This document shows positions 24,373 through 33,132 of a stretch of 49,567 nt of DNA, piece after piece (positions within the stretch are counted from its first letter, which is position 1; each line of letters starts with the position of its first letter). The position numbers and the translations under genes were made by a program. Origin of the DNA: Lachnospiraceae bacterium (lineage in GTDB: Bacteria > Bacillota > Clostridia > Lachnospirales > Lachnospiraceae); the NCBI GenBank assembly GCA_009774625.1, contig VSOB01000018.1, forward strand, positions 1 through 49,567, in the 5' to 3' direction. The notes under the pieces are model-generated. The model was given only the letters and a program-made list of their open reading frames with translations, did not search any database and was not told where the DNA came from.

Positions 24373-25443
24373 ATGAAAAACAGGAAAAACAGGGCAGGCC
24401 GGACGGTCTTTGTAAAGAAACGGAGCTGTTTCCTAAAAGTGGTATGTCTGGGGATGATATGTATCTGTATTTCAGGAGGCTGTTCCGGCAGCCGCGGACA
24501 GGAAGAGGCACAGGAAAATCTGCAGCAGAGAACAGAAGAAACAGCATCCGTGTCAGAGCATGAGAGAGCAGAAATATCTGCAGAAAAAGATAACGGCGCT
24601 GTACCGGAATCCGACAGAGAGATACGCCTGGAAGATACAGGATCAGAGCAGACAGAGCCTGAAATAACAGAACCCGAAGTAAAAGGGGCGGACTGGTCTG
24701 AATATTTTGAGGGTTTAAATGGAGCCGCAGTTGTGTATGACCCCCTGCATGGCCGATATGTTATATATAATCAGGAACTGGCCCGCACCAGGAGATCACC
24801 GTGTTCTACCTTTAAGATTGTTTCCTCCCTGATTGCGCTGGAAAACGGCGTGATTGACCCGGATCATGCAGTCCGTGCATGGAGCGGTGAGACATTCTGG
24901 AATGAAGCATGGAATCAGGATATGGATTTTCCGGAGGCCTTCCGGGAATCCTGCGTCTGGTATTTCCGGGAGGTGGTAAATGAGATCGGCCAGGAGAGGA
25001 TGCAGGCAGAGCTGGAGAAACTAAAATATGGCAATTGTGACAGCTCCGACTGGGAAGGACGGCAAAATACCAACAACAACAATCCTGCGCTGACCGGATT
25101 CTGGATCGAGTCATCTCTGACAATTTCCCCAAAAGAACAGACGGAAGTGATGGAGCGTATTTTCGGGGCGGATTCTGTGTATTCGGCGGATACGCAGAAT
25201 AGGTTAAAGCAGGTGATGCTGGTGACGGAGCAAAGCGGGGCGGATGTTCTGATCTATGGAAAGACGGGAATGGGAAAGGCGGAAGGGATCGTTGTGGATG
25301 CATGGTTCACGGGATTTGCGCAAAGCGGTAAAAGACAAATTTATTTTTGTGTGTATCTGGACAGAAATGACGGTCAGAATGTGTCCAGCGTCAGAGCAAG
25401 AGAAATTGCGGTCCGGCTTGTTTCCGACTACTTTGGTGCCTGA
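24373..25443 (+). CDS. Class D beta-lactamase-like lipoprotein
   Basis: The 356-residue protein begins with a basic region and a hydrophobic segment ending in CISGGC (Cys37), a lipoprotein signal. An acidic linker (about 40-105) leads to a penicillin-interacting domain. All class D landmarks are present: S145-T-F-K148 (nucleophile and carboxylatable lysine), S193-C-V195 followed by WYF, Y219-G-N221, FWIESSL (W244) and YGKTG (K297-T-G299). BlaR1/MecR1 sensor domains share this fold, but here there is no four-helix metalloprotease part, so an enzyme or a degraded penicillin-binding protein is likely. Intrinsic class D enzymes are known from Clostridia and Bacilli. Activity against beta-lactams cannot be judged from sequence alone. 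It stands alone between terminator and serC promoter, with no sign of a mobile element. Confidence 0.85.
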   Translation: MKNRKNRAGRTVFVKKRSCFLKVVCLGMICICISGGCSGSRGQEEAQENLQQRTEETASVSEHERAEISAEKDNGAVPESDREIRLEDTGSEQTEPEITEPEVKGADWSEYFEGLNGAAVVYDPLHGRYVIYNQELARTRRSPCSTFKIVSSLIALENGVIDPDHAVRAWSGETFWNEAWNQDMDFPEAFRESCVWYFREVVNEIGQERMQAELEKLKYGNCDSSDWEGRQNTNNNNPALTGFWIESSLTISPKEQTEVMERIFGADSVYSADTQNRLKQVMLVTEQSGADVLIYGKTGMGKAEGIVVDAWFTGFAQSGKRQIYFCVYLDRNDGQNVSSVRAREIAVRLVSDYFGA

Positions 25444-25470
25444 CCGACTGTAATCCGGGGTGAAAAAGGA

Positions 25471-25499
25471 TTGACGTATGGATTTAATAACGGTAAAAT
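25471..25499 (+). promoter_or_regulatory. Promoter for serC-serA
   Basis: TTGACG (25471-25476) and TAAAAT (25494-25499) are 17 bases apart, 45 bases before ATG 25545. Confidence 0.75.
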
Positions 25500-25544
25500 G
25501 AAACTCGTAGGTTTTTGATAAGATTGATTTGAGGAGGAAGATTC

Positions 25545-26627
25545 ATGTCCAGAGTGTATAATTTTTCGGCAGGGCCGGCGGTTCTGCCTGAAGAAGTATT
25601 AAAAGAAGCTGCAGAGGAAATGCTTGATTACAGAGGGACCGGTATGTCGGTTATGGAGATGAGTCACCGTTCCAAGGCATATGATACGATTATAAAAGAA
25701 GCAGAAGCAGATCTGCGTGAACTGATGCAGATTCCTGATACGTATAAGGTTTTGTTTCTGCAGGGCGGCGCCAGCCAGCAGTTTGCTATGATTCCCATGA
25801 ATCTGATGAAACATAAGACGGCAGACTATATTATTACGGGACAGTGGGCAAAGAAGGCATATCAGGAGGCGTGTCTTTATGGCAAAGCCAATCAGATTGC
25901 ATCCAGTGAGGATAAGACTTTTTCCTATATTCCGGACTGCTCTGATCTTCCCGTTTCGGAAGATGCAGATTATGTCTACATATGTGAAAACAATACGATT
26001 TACGGCACAAAATTCAAAGAACTGCCCAATACCAAGGGAAAAACACTGGTTGCGGACGTATCTTCCTGTTTTTTGTCGGAGCCGGTGGATGTGACCAGGT
26101 ACGGCCTGCTTTACGGCGGTGTACAGAAAAATATTGGTCCCGCCGGAGTTGTGATAGTGATTATCCGGGAAGATCTGATTTCGGAAGATGTGCTTCCGGG
26201 AACTCCCACCATGCTGAAATATAAGACCCATGCGGATGCGGACTCTCTGTACAATACACCGCCGGCCTATGGCATCTATATCTGCGGCAAGGTATTTAAA
26301 TGGCTGAAGAAGATGGGCGGATTGTCTGTTATGAAAGAAAGAAACGAAAAGAAAGCCAAAATCCTGTATGACTATCTGGATGAAAGCAGACTGTTCCGGG
26401 GCACTGTGGAGAAAAAAGACCGTTCGCTGATGAATGTGCCCTTCGTGACCGGAAGCGATGAACTGGATGCAAAATTCGTAAAGGAAGCAAAGGAAGCCGG
26501 TTTTGAAAATCTGAAAGGTCACAGAAGCGTGGGCGGTATGCGGGCCAGCATTTACAATGCCATGCCGGTAGAAGGCGTGGAGGCGCTGGTTGCGTTTATG
26601 AGAAAGTTTGAGGAGGAGAATCGATAA
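25545..26627 (+). CDS. serC: Phosphoserine aminotransferase
   Basis: SerC transfers an amino group from glutamate to 3-phosphohydroxypyruvate using PLP. The 360-residue protein opens RVYNFSAGPAVLPEEVL, the family start. It has GGASQQFAMIPMNL (PLP phosphate pocket), ADVSSCFLSEPVDV (PLP-binding Asp) and the Schiff-base lysine in YGGVQKNIGPAG (about residue 195). HRSVGGMRASIYNAMP near the end binds the substrate phosphate. GAGGAGG upstream fits the ATG. The stop overlaps the serA start by one base (TAATG), so serC and serA are coupled. Confidence 0.97.
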   Translation: MSRVYNFSAGPAVLPEEVLKEAAEEMLDYRGTGMSVMEMSHRSKAYDTIIKEAEADLRELMQIPDTYKVLFLQGGASQQFAMIPMNLMKHKTADYIITGQWAKKAYQEACLYGKANQIASSEDKTFSYIPDCSDLPVSEDADYVYICENNTIYGTKFKELPNTKGKTLVADVSSCFLSEPVDVTRYGLLYGGVQKNIGPAGVVIVIIREDLISEDVLPGTPTMLKYKTHADADSLYNTPPAYGIYICGKVFKWLKKMGGLSVMKERNEKKAKILYDYLDESRLFRGTVEKKDRSLMNVPFVTGSDELDAKFVKEAKEAGFENLKGHRSVGGMRASIYNAMPVEGVEALVAFMRKFEEENR

Positions 26628-27790
26628 TGTTTCAGTATTACTGCATGAATCCGATTGCAAAGGTAGGGCTTGCACAGTTCCGGGCAGGCTTTGAGGAGAC
26701 GAAAGAGATCACAGATGCGGAAGGGATTCTGGTAAGAAGCGCTTCCATGCATGAGATGGAGCTGCCGGATAAGCTGCTGGCTGTGGCCAGGGCGGGAGCC
26801 GGTGTGAACAACATTCCCCTTGAAAAATGTGCGGAGAAAGGGATCGTGGTATTCAATACACCGGGAGCCAATGCCAATGGGGTAAAGGAGCTGGTGATCG
26901 CCGGTATGCTGCTGGCTTCCCGTGATGTGGCAGGCGGGATCGCCTGGGTGAAGTCACAGGCGGACAACGCCGACATTGCAAAAGCAGTGGAAAAAGAAAA
27001 GAAACGGTTTGCAGGAACGGAAATCGAAAATAAAAAGCTGGGTATCATTGGTCTGGGAGCCATCGGCGTCAAAGTGGCCAATGTGGCAAAGCATCTTGGC
27101 ATGGAGGTCTATGGCTATGATCCTTATGTATCGGTGGATGCGGCCTGGAACCTGAGCCGGGATGTGAAACATGTACTGAATGTGGATGAGATTTATGCGG
27201 AATGTGATATTATTACCATTCATGTGCCGCTGCTGGATTCCACCAAAGGTATGATTGATAAGGCGGCGCTGGAAAAAATGAAGGATGGGGTGATCCTTCT
27301 GAATTTTGCAAGAGATCTGCTGGTGGATGAAAAGGCTGTGCTTGCGGCGATCCAGTCGGGCAAAGTGCGGAAGTATGTGACAGATTTTGCCAATCCTACC
27401 ACGGCAGGGCAGGAAGGATGTATCGTGATTCCTCATCTGGGTGCGTCAACAGAGGAGTCGGAAGATAACTGCGCCAGAATGGCCGTAAAAGAAATGATGG
27501 AATACCTGGAAAACGGCAACATCAAAAACAGTGTGAACTATCCCAACTGTGATATGGGTGTCTGCGACAAGGCAGGGCGGATCGCCATTTTCCATAAAAA
27601 TATTACCAATATGATTGCCGGTTTTACCACTGCACTGGGAAATAGCGGCATCAATATTTCTGATTTGACCAATAAATCCAGAAAAGATGTGGCGTATACC
27701 ATGATAGATGTGGAAACGCCGGTGACGGATGAAATCATCAAAGCGCTGGAAGAGATCAACGGCGTATTCCGGGTACGGGTTGTAAAATAA
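26627..27790 (+). CDS. serA: D-3-phosphoglycerate dehydrogenase, ACT-domain type
   Basis: SerA oxidises 3-phosphoglycerate to 3-phosphohydroxypyruvate, the entry to serine synthesis. The 387-residue protein has the NAD Rossmann motif GLGAIG, the catalytic Arg in LLNFARDLLVD, Glu in the following segment and His in IPHLGASTEESE. A C-terminal ACT domain of about 75 residues (VCDKAGRIAIFHKNI to the end) is the likely serine-sensing part. It is the compact form without the extra allosteric substrate-binding domain. AGGAGGAG upstream of the ATG lies within serC. No serB follows; the next gene is on the other strand, and a DUF1015 gene with a DGHHR motif lies 600 bases away. Confidence 0.96.
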   Translation: MFQYYCMNPIAKVGLAQFRAGFEETKEITDAEGILVRSASMHEMELPDKLLAVARAGAGVNNIPLEKCAEKGIVVFNTPGANANGVKELVIAGMLLASRDVAGGIAWVKSQADNADIAKAVEKEKKRFAGTEIENKKLGIIGLGAIGVKVANVAKHLGMEVYGYDPYVSVDAAWNLSRDVKHVLNVDEIYAECDIITIHVPLLDSTKGMIDKAALEKMKDGVILLNFARDLLVDEKAVLAAIQSGKVRKYVTDFANPTTAGQEGCIVIPHLGASTEESEDNCARMAVKEMMEYLENGNIKNSVNYPNCDMGVCDKAGRIAIFHKNITNMIAGFTTALGNSGINISDLTNKSRKDVAYTMIDVETPVTDEIIKALEEINGVFRVRVVK

Positions 27791-27804
27791 AAGAAGCAGA
27801 AAAC

Positions 27805-27850
27805 AAACAGACACAGGGCAGGATTTTGGTTCTGCCCTGTGTCTGTTTAT
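27805..27850. terminator. Terminator after serA
   Basis: A 17-bp perfect stem (27805-27821 with 27832-27848) with A run and T run. It lies between convergent serA and the small minus-strand gene and can serve both. Confidence 0.9.
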
Positions 27851-27900
27851 GATGTGCGCCAGCCGCAATATGTCTTTTGAATCAGGCTTATAAAATGGTT

Positions 27901-28179
27901 TCAATGGGATTTGTAGATATCATCCTGTACCATATCAAAATCCAGATAGTCCTCTTTAAACTGCTGTGCTTTCTGAACGGAAAATTCACTGGCCAGATCC
28001 ATATATTCAATAAAGATTTCTTCCAGAGGGCGGCCCTGTTCGGAAGCGATGGTTTCCATAATCGGTTTCAGCTTTTCAAGCTGTATGGAAATCTGGGTTT
28101 TCTGAGGATCGATATCTGCCATCACCTGTTCGGCGTACTGGTTGATGCGGTTTAACATGGCTTCCTGTTCTTTTGTCAT
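27901..28179 (-). CDS. Small helical protein of unknown function, 92 residues
   Basis: I do not recognise this protein. It is mostly alpha-helical and acidic (MTKEQEAMLNRINQYAEQVM at the start), with no membrane segment, cysteine or metal motif. GGCAGGA about seven bases before ATG 28179 is a fair ribosome site, and a consensus promoter lies upstream, so I take it as real. It is transcribed divergently from the DUF1015 gene, with the two -35 boxes only eight bases apart, which suggests shared regulation. A helical protein of this size could be a binding partner or regulator. Confidence 0.75.
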   Translation of the reverse strand: MTKEQEAMLNRINQYAEQVMADIDPQKTQISIQLEKLKPIMETIASEQGRPLEEIFIEYMDLASEFSVQKAQQFKEDYLDFDMVQDDIYKSH

Positions 28180-28280
28180 TTTCTGATCCTGCCTTTCTGA
28201 ATTGATATGCTGTGCAGACTGCTCTGCTGTCTCTGTCTTTGCACTTTCTTATATTCCCGATTGTGTGCGAACTGTAATTA

Positions 28281-28309
28281 ATCATAGCACCATTCATTTT
28301 TTCTGTCAA
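28281..28309 (-). promoter_or_regulatory. Consensus promoter for the 92-residue protein gene
   Basis: On the minus strand TTGACA (28309-28304) and TATGAT (28286-28281) are 17 bases apart, about 100 bases before the start codon. Confidence 0.8.
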
Positions 28310-28316
28310 AAACGAA

Positions 28317-28345
28317 TTGTATTCAGCCGGTGGATTTGATAAAAT
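28317..28345 (+). promoter_or_regulatory. Promoter for the DUF1015 gene
   Basis: TTGTAT (28317-28322) and TAAAAT (28340-28345) are 17 bases apart, divergent from and seven bases away from the minus-strand -35 box. Confidence 0.7.
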
Positions 28346-28393
28346 AAACAAGAGAAAAGGGTTGCGAACGAAAAAAGAATGAGAGGATCACAA

Positions 28394-29632
28394 ATGGCAG
28401 ATGTCAGACCTTTTTGTGCGGTCCGGCCCAAACCGGGGCTGGAAGAAAAAATTGCCGCACTTCCTTATGATGTATATAACCGGACAGAGGCACGGGAAGA
28501 AACGAAAAGAAGTCCCCTGTCTTTTCTGCGGATTGACCGGCCGGAAACGCAGTTTCCGGCAGATATGGATATGTATGATGCCCGTGTCTACGGAAAAGCA
28601 AAATCACTTTTGGAAGAGATGGTGGAATCGGGGCAGTTCATAGAGGAAAAAGCCCCCTGCTATTACATATATGAGCTGACGATGGACGGACGTACACAGA
28701 CCGGGATCGTTGCCTGTGCCAGTGTGGATGATTATGAAAATCAGGTGATTAAGAAGCATGAAAATACAAGAGCGGAGAAGGAGGAGGACCGTATTCGTCA
28801 TGTGGATGTGTGCAGCGCTCAGACCGGGCCTATCTTTCTGGCCTATCGTTCCAGGGAAGAGATCAATGAGCAGACAGAAGCGGTAAAGCAGGAAAAGGCT
28901 CTGTATGATTTTACTTCTCCTGACGGGATCCGGCACCGGGTATGGAAGATTTCAGATCCGGAGAGCATTCGGATCATCCGGGAGAATTTCGGGCAAGTGG
29001 GGGCTGTCTATATAGCAGACGGACATCATCGGTGCGCTTCTGCTGTCAAAGTGGCCAGGATGAGGCGGAAGGCACATCCGGGCTACAGCGGACAGGAAGA
29101 ATTTAATGCATTTCTGTCGGTGCTGTTTCCGGATGACCAGTTGATGATTATGGATTACAACCGGGTGGTAAAGGATCTGAACGGTAACGACACAGAGGCA
29201 TTTCTGCAAAAGGTTTCAAAACGGTTTCAGGTGGAAAAGTTAAGCGGGGCCAGGCATCCTGATCGCAAAGGCCGGATTGCCATGTATCTTGCCCATGACT
29301 GGTATATGCTGACTGCTCCGGTCAATGATTCGGAGAATGACCCGGTGGGACAGTTGGATGTATCGATTCTGCAGAGGGAGCTTTTGACTCCGGTTCTTGG
29401 TATCGGTGATCCGCGGACGGATACGAGGATTGATTTTGTGGGAGGTATCCGGGGACTGGCGGAACTGGAACGGAGAGTGGAAGAGGATTGCAGTGTGGCG
29501 TTTGCCATGTATCCCACTTCGATATCGGAACTGTTTGCCGTATCGGATGCGGGGCTGTTGATGCCGCCCAAGTCTACCTGGTTTGAGCCAAAGCTGCGGA
29601 GCGGACTTTTTATACATAGGATTGAACGTTAG
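28394..29632 (+). CDS. DUF1015 family protein with DGHHR motif
   Basis: The 412-residue protein belongs to the DUF1015 family. It opens MADVRPFCAVRPKPGLEEKI, then ALPYDVYN, and has the KKHENTRAEKEEDR block (about 120-133) and the ADGHHRCASA motif (D209-G-H-H-R213). The DGHHR sequence is also the hallmark of ParB/sulfiredoxin-fold enzymes such as the ADP-dependent serine kinase SerK. I therefore guess a nucleotide- or phosphoryl-transfer enzyme; this is inference. ATG 28394 is preferred over 28379 because AGAGGA lies seven bases before it and the family starts there. serC-serA lies 600 bases upstream, which makes a role in serine metabolism plausible. glgB follows after 82 bases. Confidence 0.85.
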   Translation: MADVRPFCAVRPKPGLEEKIAALPYDVYNRTEAREETKRSPLSFLRIDRPETQFPADMDMYDARVYGKAKSLLEEMVESGQFIEEKAPCYYIYELTMDGRTQTGIVACASVDDYENQVIKKHENTRAEKEEDRIRHVDVCSAQTGPIFLAYRSREEINEQTEAVKQEKALYDFTSPDGIRHRVWKISDPESIRIIRENFGQVGAVYIADGHHRCASAVKVARMRRKAHPGYSGQEEFNAFLSVLFPDDQLMIMDYNRVVKDLNGNDTEAFLQKVSKRFQVEKLSGARHPDRKGRIAMYLAHDWYMLTAPVNDSENDPVGQLDVSILQRELLTPVLGIGDPRTDTRIDFVGGIRGLAELERRVEEDCSVAFAMYPTSISELFAVSDAGLLMPPKSTWFEPKLRSGLFIHRIER

Positions 29633-29714
29633 ATGCAATGCATGAAAAAAAGAATCCTGTCCGCGGGATTCTCGCCTGTGACAACAAGCAATGCCTGAGG
29701 GAGGAAAAGAGACG

Positions 29715-32144
29715 ATGAATGACAAACTGTATAAATTGATGAACTGGCGGGATATTGAAGAAATCGTGTATTCAGAATGTGACGACCCGCATAGACTGTT
29801 AGGAGCGCACAGGGCAGGCAGCAAGCTGCTGATTCAGGCGTTTTTTCCGGATGCCAATTCGGTCACGATCAGGAGTGCGGACGGCCGGAAGGTATATCCG
29901 ATGGAATGTGCGGACAGCGCAGGATTTTATGCTGCTCTGGTTCCGGAAAAGGTTTCCTTTGCCTATGATTATCTTGTAAATGACGGGAAAAAGGAAGAGA
30001 TCCGGAAAGAAGTGTATTGCTATGATCCTGTCATTACCAAAAAGGATACGGAAAAGTTCCATGCAGGGATACACTATACGATTTATCAGGTACTGGGTGC
30101 GCATGCGATGACCATAGACGGCGTATCCGGCACACATTTTGCGGTCTGGGCGCCGGGAGCCATGCGGGTCAGCGTGGTGGGGGATTTCAATCATTGGGAC
30201 GGACGCACCCATCAGATGCGCAGACTCTGGGATTCCGGCATTTTTGAACTGTTTCTGCCGGATGTAGGCAGTGGGGAAAATTATAAGTTCGAAATTAAAG
30301 TAAAGGGAGGCCTTACCTATCTGAAGGCAGATCCCTATGCGTTCCGTGCGGAACTCCGTCCGGGAACCGCTTCTGTGACCGCGGATATTTCCGGCTTTGC
30401 CTGGGAAGATGACAAGTGGATGGAGATGCGAAAGAAAAAACAGGATAAGGATGCGCCCATCAGCATCTATGAGCTGTATCTGGGTTCCTTTAAGCGTGCG
30501 GACAGGGAGCAGGAGCAGAATGCCGGGAATACAAAAGGCGATGCAACGGAAGGTGCAGAGACACTTCCCTATCTGAATTATCGGGAGCTGGCGCCGGAAA
30601 TCATCTCTTATGTCAAACGGATGGGATATACACATATCGAACTGATGCCGATTATGGAGCATCCCTTTGACGCTTCCTGGGGATATCAGACCATTGGTTA
30701 TTATGCGCCCACTGCCAGATATGGGACACCAGAGGATTTCATGTACTTTATGAATGAGATGCACAAAGCACAGATCGGTGTGATTCTGGACTGGGTTCCG
30801 GCTCATTTCCCGCGGGATACGTATGGTCTTTCCAATTTTGACGGAACCTGCCTGTATGAGCATCAGGATCCCAGACAGGGCGCCCATCCTGACTGGGGCA
30901 CATTGATCTACAATTACGGCAGGCCGGAGGTTTCCAATTATTTGATTGCCAACGCGCTGTTCTGGATCGAACAGTACCATGCAGACGGCATTCGTATTGA
31001 TGCGGTGGCATCCATGCTGTATCTGGACTATGGTAAACGGGATGGTCAGTGGGTTGCCAATATCTATGGCGGAAATGAAAATCTGGAAGCGATGGAGTTT
31101 TTAAAGCACCTTAATTCCATGATTGAAAAGAGAGGAAACGGTGCGGTGAGCATTGCGGAAGAATCCACTGCCTGGCCGAAGGTGACCGGTGCTTTGAAGG
31201 AGGGCGGACTGGGATTTTCCTACAAATGGAATATGGGCTGGATGAACGATTATCTGGAATACATCAGATATGATCCGTACTTCCGTTCCCACCACCACGG
31301 AGAACTGACTTTCAGTATGATCTATGCCTACAGCGAAAAGTTTATGCTGGAATTTTCTCATGATGAGGTGGTACATGGAAAAGGCTCTCTGCTGGGTAAG
31401 ATGCCGGGCGAACGGAAGGATAAATTTGCCAATCTGCGTCTGACACTGGCCCATATGATGATGCATCCGGGTAAAAAGCTGCTGTTTATGGGGCAGGACA
31501 TCGGAGAATTTGACGAATGGAACGAAGAACGGGAAGTGGAATGGGATTTGCTGCAGTATGAGGAACATCAGGGGATCAATCAGTTGATGCAGGACCTGAA
31601 CCATTTCTATCAGGCCCATCCGGCATTGTATGAACTGGATACGGAAAGCGGCGGATTTGAATGGATCAATAATATTTCGGCAGACGAGAGTATGCTGGTA
31701 TTTCTGCGTAAGGGCAGAAAGGAAGAGGAAATGTTGCTGATTGTGGAAAACTTTGCCAATGCCATGTGGGATCCCCATAAGATCGGAGTGCCGTTTGCCG
31801 GCAAATACAAAGAGATCTTCAATACGGATTCCGAGATATACGGCGGAAGCGGCCAGACCAATCCCCGAATGAAAACGGCCAAACTCAGTGAATGTGACGA
31901 CCGTGAGTATTCTATCATGGTACGGTCGGCGCCTCTGTCTGTACAGGTCTTTTCCTGTATTCCGGAAAAAGCCTTCGGTACTGAAAAAGCGGCGGCAAAA
32001 CAGAGCAGGACCAAAGCTGCAGGAAGCCGCGGCGTCGCTGCCGGACAGTTTGCAGGCACAGGCAGAAAAAAGACAGCAAAGCGGGAGACTGTAAACAATG
32101 ATAAATCTGACGGAAAGCAGAGACGTACAAAAGCCATGAAATAA
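29715..32144 (+). CDS. glgB: 1,4-alpha-glucan branching enzyme with basic tail
   Basis: GlgB makes alpha-1,6 branches in glycogen. The 809-residue protein has an N-terminal module (about 20-110), a CBM48 domain (about 120-225, FAVWAPGAMRVSVVGDFNHW), the GH13 barrel (about 250-640) and a C-terminal beta domain. Catalytic D429 (GIRIDAVASM), E482 (AEESTAWP) and the transition-state Asp in FSHDEVVHGK are all present. Odd features are a short polar insertion (about 262-282) and a 58-residue tail (752-809) rich in Lys, Arg, Ala, Gly and Thr that the usual family of 630-730 residues lacks. Start is ATG 29715, ten bases after GGGAGG; an in-frame ATG at 29691 has no ribosome site. No other glg gene is nearby. 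Confidence 0.96.
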   Translation: MNDKLYKLMNWRDIEEIVYSECDDPHRLLGAHRAGSKLLIQAFFPDANSVTIRSADGRKVYPMECADSAGFYAALVPEKVSFAYDYLVNDGKKEEIRKEVYCYDPVITKKDTEKFHAGIHYTIYQVLGAHAMTIDGVSGTHFAVWAPGAMRVSVVGDFNHWDGRTHQMRRLWDSGIFELFLPDVGSGENYKFEIKVKGGLTYLKADPYAFRAELRPGTASVTADISGFAWEDDKWMEMRKKKQDKDAPISIYELYLGSFKRADREQEQNAGNTKGDATEGAETLPYLNYRELAPEIISYVKRMGYTHIELMPIMEHPFDASWGYQTIGYYAPTARYGTPEDFMYFMNEMHKAQIGVILDWVPAHFPRDTYGLSNFDGTCLYEHQDPRQGAHPDWGTLIYNYGRPEVSNYLIANALFWIEQYHADGIRIDAVASMLYLDYGKRDGQWVANIYGGNENLEAMEFLKHLNSMIEKRGNGAVSIAEESTAWPKVTGALKEGGLGFSYKWNMGWMNDYLEYIRYDPYFRSHHHGELTFSMIYAYSEKFMLEFSHDEVVHGKGSLLGKMPGERKDKFANLRLTLAHMMMHPGKKLLFMGQDIGEFDEWNEEREVEWDLLQYEEHQGINQLMQDLNHFYQAHPALYELDTESGGFEWINNISADESMLVFLRKGRKEEEMLLIVENFANAMWDPHKIGVPFAGKYKEIFNTDSEIYGGSGQTNPRMKTAKLSECDDREYSIMVRSAPLSVQVFSCIPEKAFGTEKAAAKQSRTKAAGSRGVAAGQFAGTGRKKTAKRETVNNDKSDGKQRRTKAMK

Positions 32145-32181
32145 CAGAGTATCAGTTGGATTTTTTGGCGGGTGGATGGAT

Positions 32182-33069
32182 ATGCTAAAATGGCTGTTGG
32201 AACAGGGACTTGATCTGGAAGTGACAAAGGAGGATATCGGCTTGATAGAACAGTTTCTTCAGGAATTGCCGGAGAAAGCGCTGGGGCTGGGGATCCGGGT
32301 ATTGCTGGCAATTGCAGTTCTTTTTCTCGGACTGCAGATGATCCGGCTGCTGCGCAGACTGGTGGGAAAATCTCTGTCCAGGACCAACGTGGATCAGGGT
32401 GTGGCACAGTTTCTGGATTCCCTGATTAAAATCGGTCTGACATCCCTGCTGTTGTTGATGATTGCCATCAGTTTCGGGCTGGATGCGGCCAGTGTCATGG
32501 CCATGCTGGGTTCGGTGGGTGTGGCATTTGCGCTGGCTATGCAGGGCAGCCTTTCCAACTGTGCCGGCGGCGTACTGATCCTGCTCCAGAAGCCTTTTAC
32601 CATTGGGGACTATATTATAGAAGGCAGCAAGGGGCAGGAAGGGACTGTGATTGAGATACAGCTTTTTTATACGAAGCTGAGAACGGCAGACGATGTGATC
32701 ATTACACTGCCAAACGGTTCTCTTGCCAATCACAATATTACCAATTATACCACACTGGAAACCCGGCGGATGGACGTGACGATAGGGATTTCCTATGACG
32801 CCGATTTAAAGCTGGCAAAGGAAGTGCTGCTGGGCGTACTGGAGCGGGAAGAACGGGTACTGCAGGATCTGGATAAAAAGGTCTTTGTAAAAGAGCTGGG
32901 CGAGAGCGCGGTCCTTATGAATGTCCGCTGCTTTTTTCTCAATGAAACTTATTGGGACGGAAGAGCGGCAGTGCTGGAAGGATGCAAACTGGCGCTGGAC
33001 GAAAATGGGATTGCCATTCCCTATCCCCAGTTGGATGTGTATATGAAAGAGCGTGTTCTCTTACCGTAG
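32182..33069 (+). CDS. mscS: Small-conductance mechanosensitive channel, MscS family
   Basis: The protein would release solutes on hypo-osmotic shock. At 295 residues it is close to classic MscS. A membrane segment lies near 34-58, another near 80-102, and the pore-lining TM3 is the Ala/Gly-rich stretch SVGVAFALAMQGSLSNCAGG (about 112-131). It is followed by the beta domain (PFTIGDYIIEG, then LPNGSLANHNITNYT) and the mixed alpha-beta C-terminal domain. ATG 32182 is chosen, as GGTGG lies six bases before it, while ATG 32176 touches that site. It follows glgB by 37 bases on the same strand, so co-transcription is possible. Confidence 0.93.
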   Translation: MLKWLLEQGLDLEVTKEDIGLIEQFLQELPEKALGLGIRVLLAIAVLFLGLQMIRLLRRLVGKSLSRTNVDQGVAQFLDSLIKIGLTSLLLLMIAISFGLDAASVMAMLGSVGVAFALAMQGSLSNCAGGVLILLQKPFTIGDYIIEGSKGQEGTVIEIQLFYTKLRTADDVIITLPNGSLANHNITNYTTLETRRMDVTIGISYDADLKLAKEVLLGVLEREERVLQDLDKKVFVKELGESAVLMNVRCFFLNETYWDGRAAVLEGCKLALDENGIAIPYPQLDVYMKERVLLP

Positions 33070-33093
33070 GAAGGCAGATAGAAGCGCAGATAA

Positions 33094-33131
33094 AAAACCG
33101 GATGTTTTCTTTTGAGAAAACATCCGGTTTT
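33094..33131. terminator. Bidirectional terminator between mscS and tRNA-Thr
   Basis: A 16-bp perfect stem (33094-33109 with 33116-33131), A run on the left and T run on the right, ends mscS on the plus strand and the tRNA transcript on the minus strand. Confidence 0.9.
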
Positions 33132-33132
33132 C

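Noticed and set aside
29650..29672. Hairpin AGAATCC / GGGATTCT before glgB
   Set aside because: It has no T run after it and lies between two same-strand genes, so I do not call a terminator.
29799..30980. Minus-strand frame of 393 codons opposite glgB
   Set aside because: The plus strand carries the catalytic residues of the branching enzyme; the long opposite frame is a by-product of codon bias.
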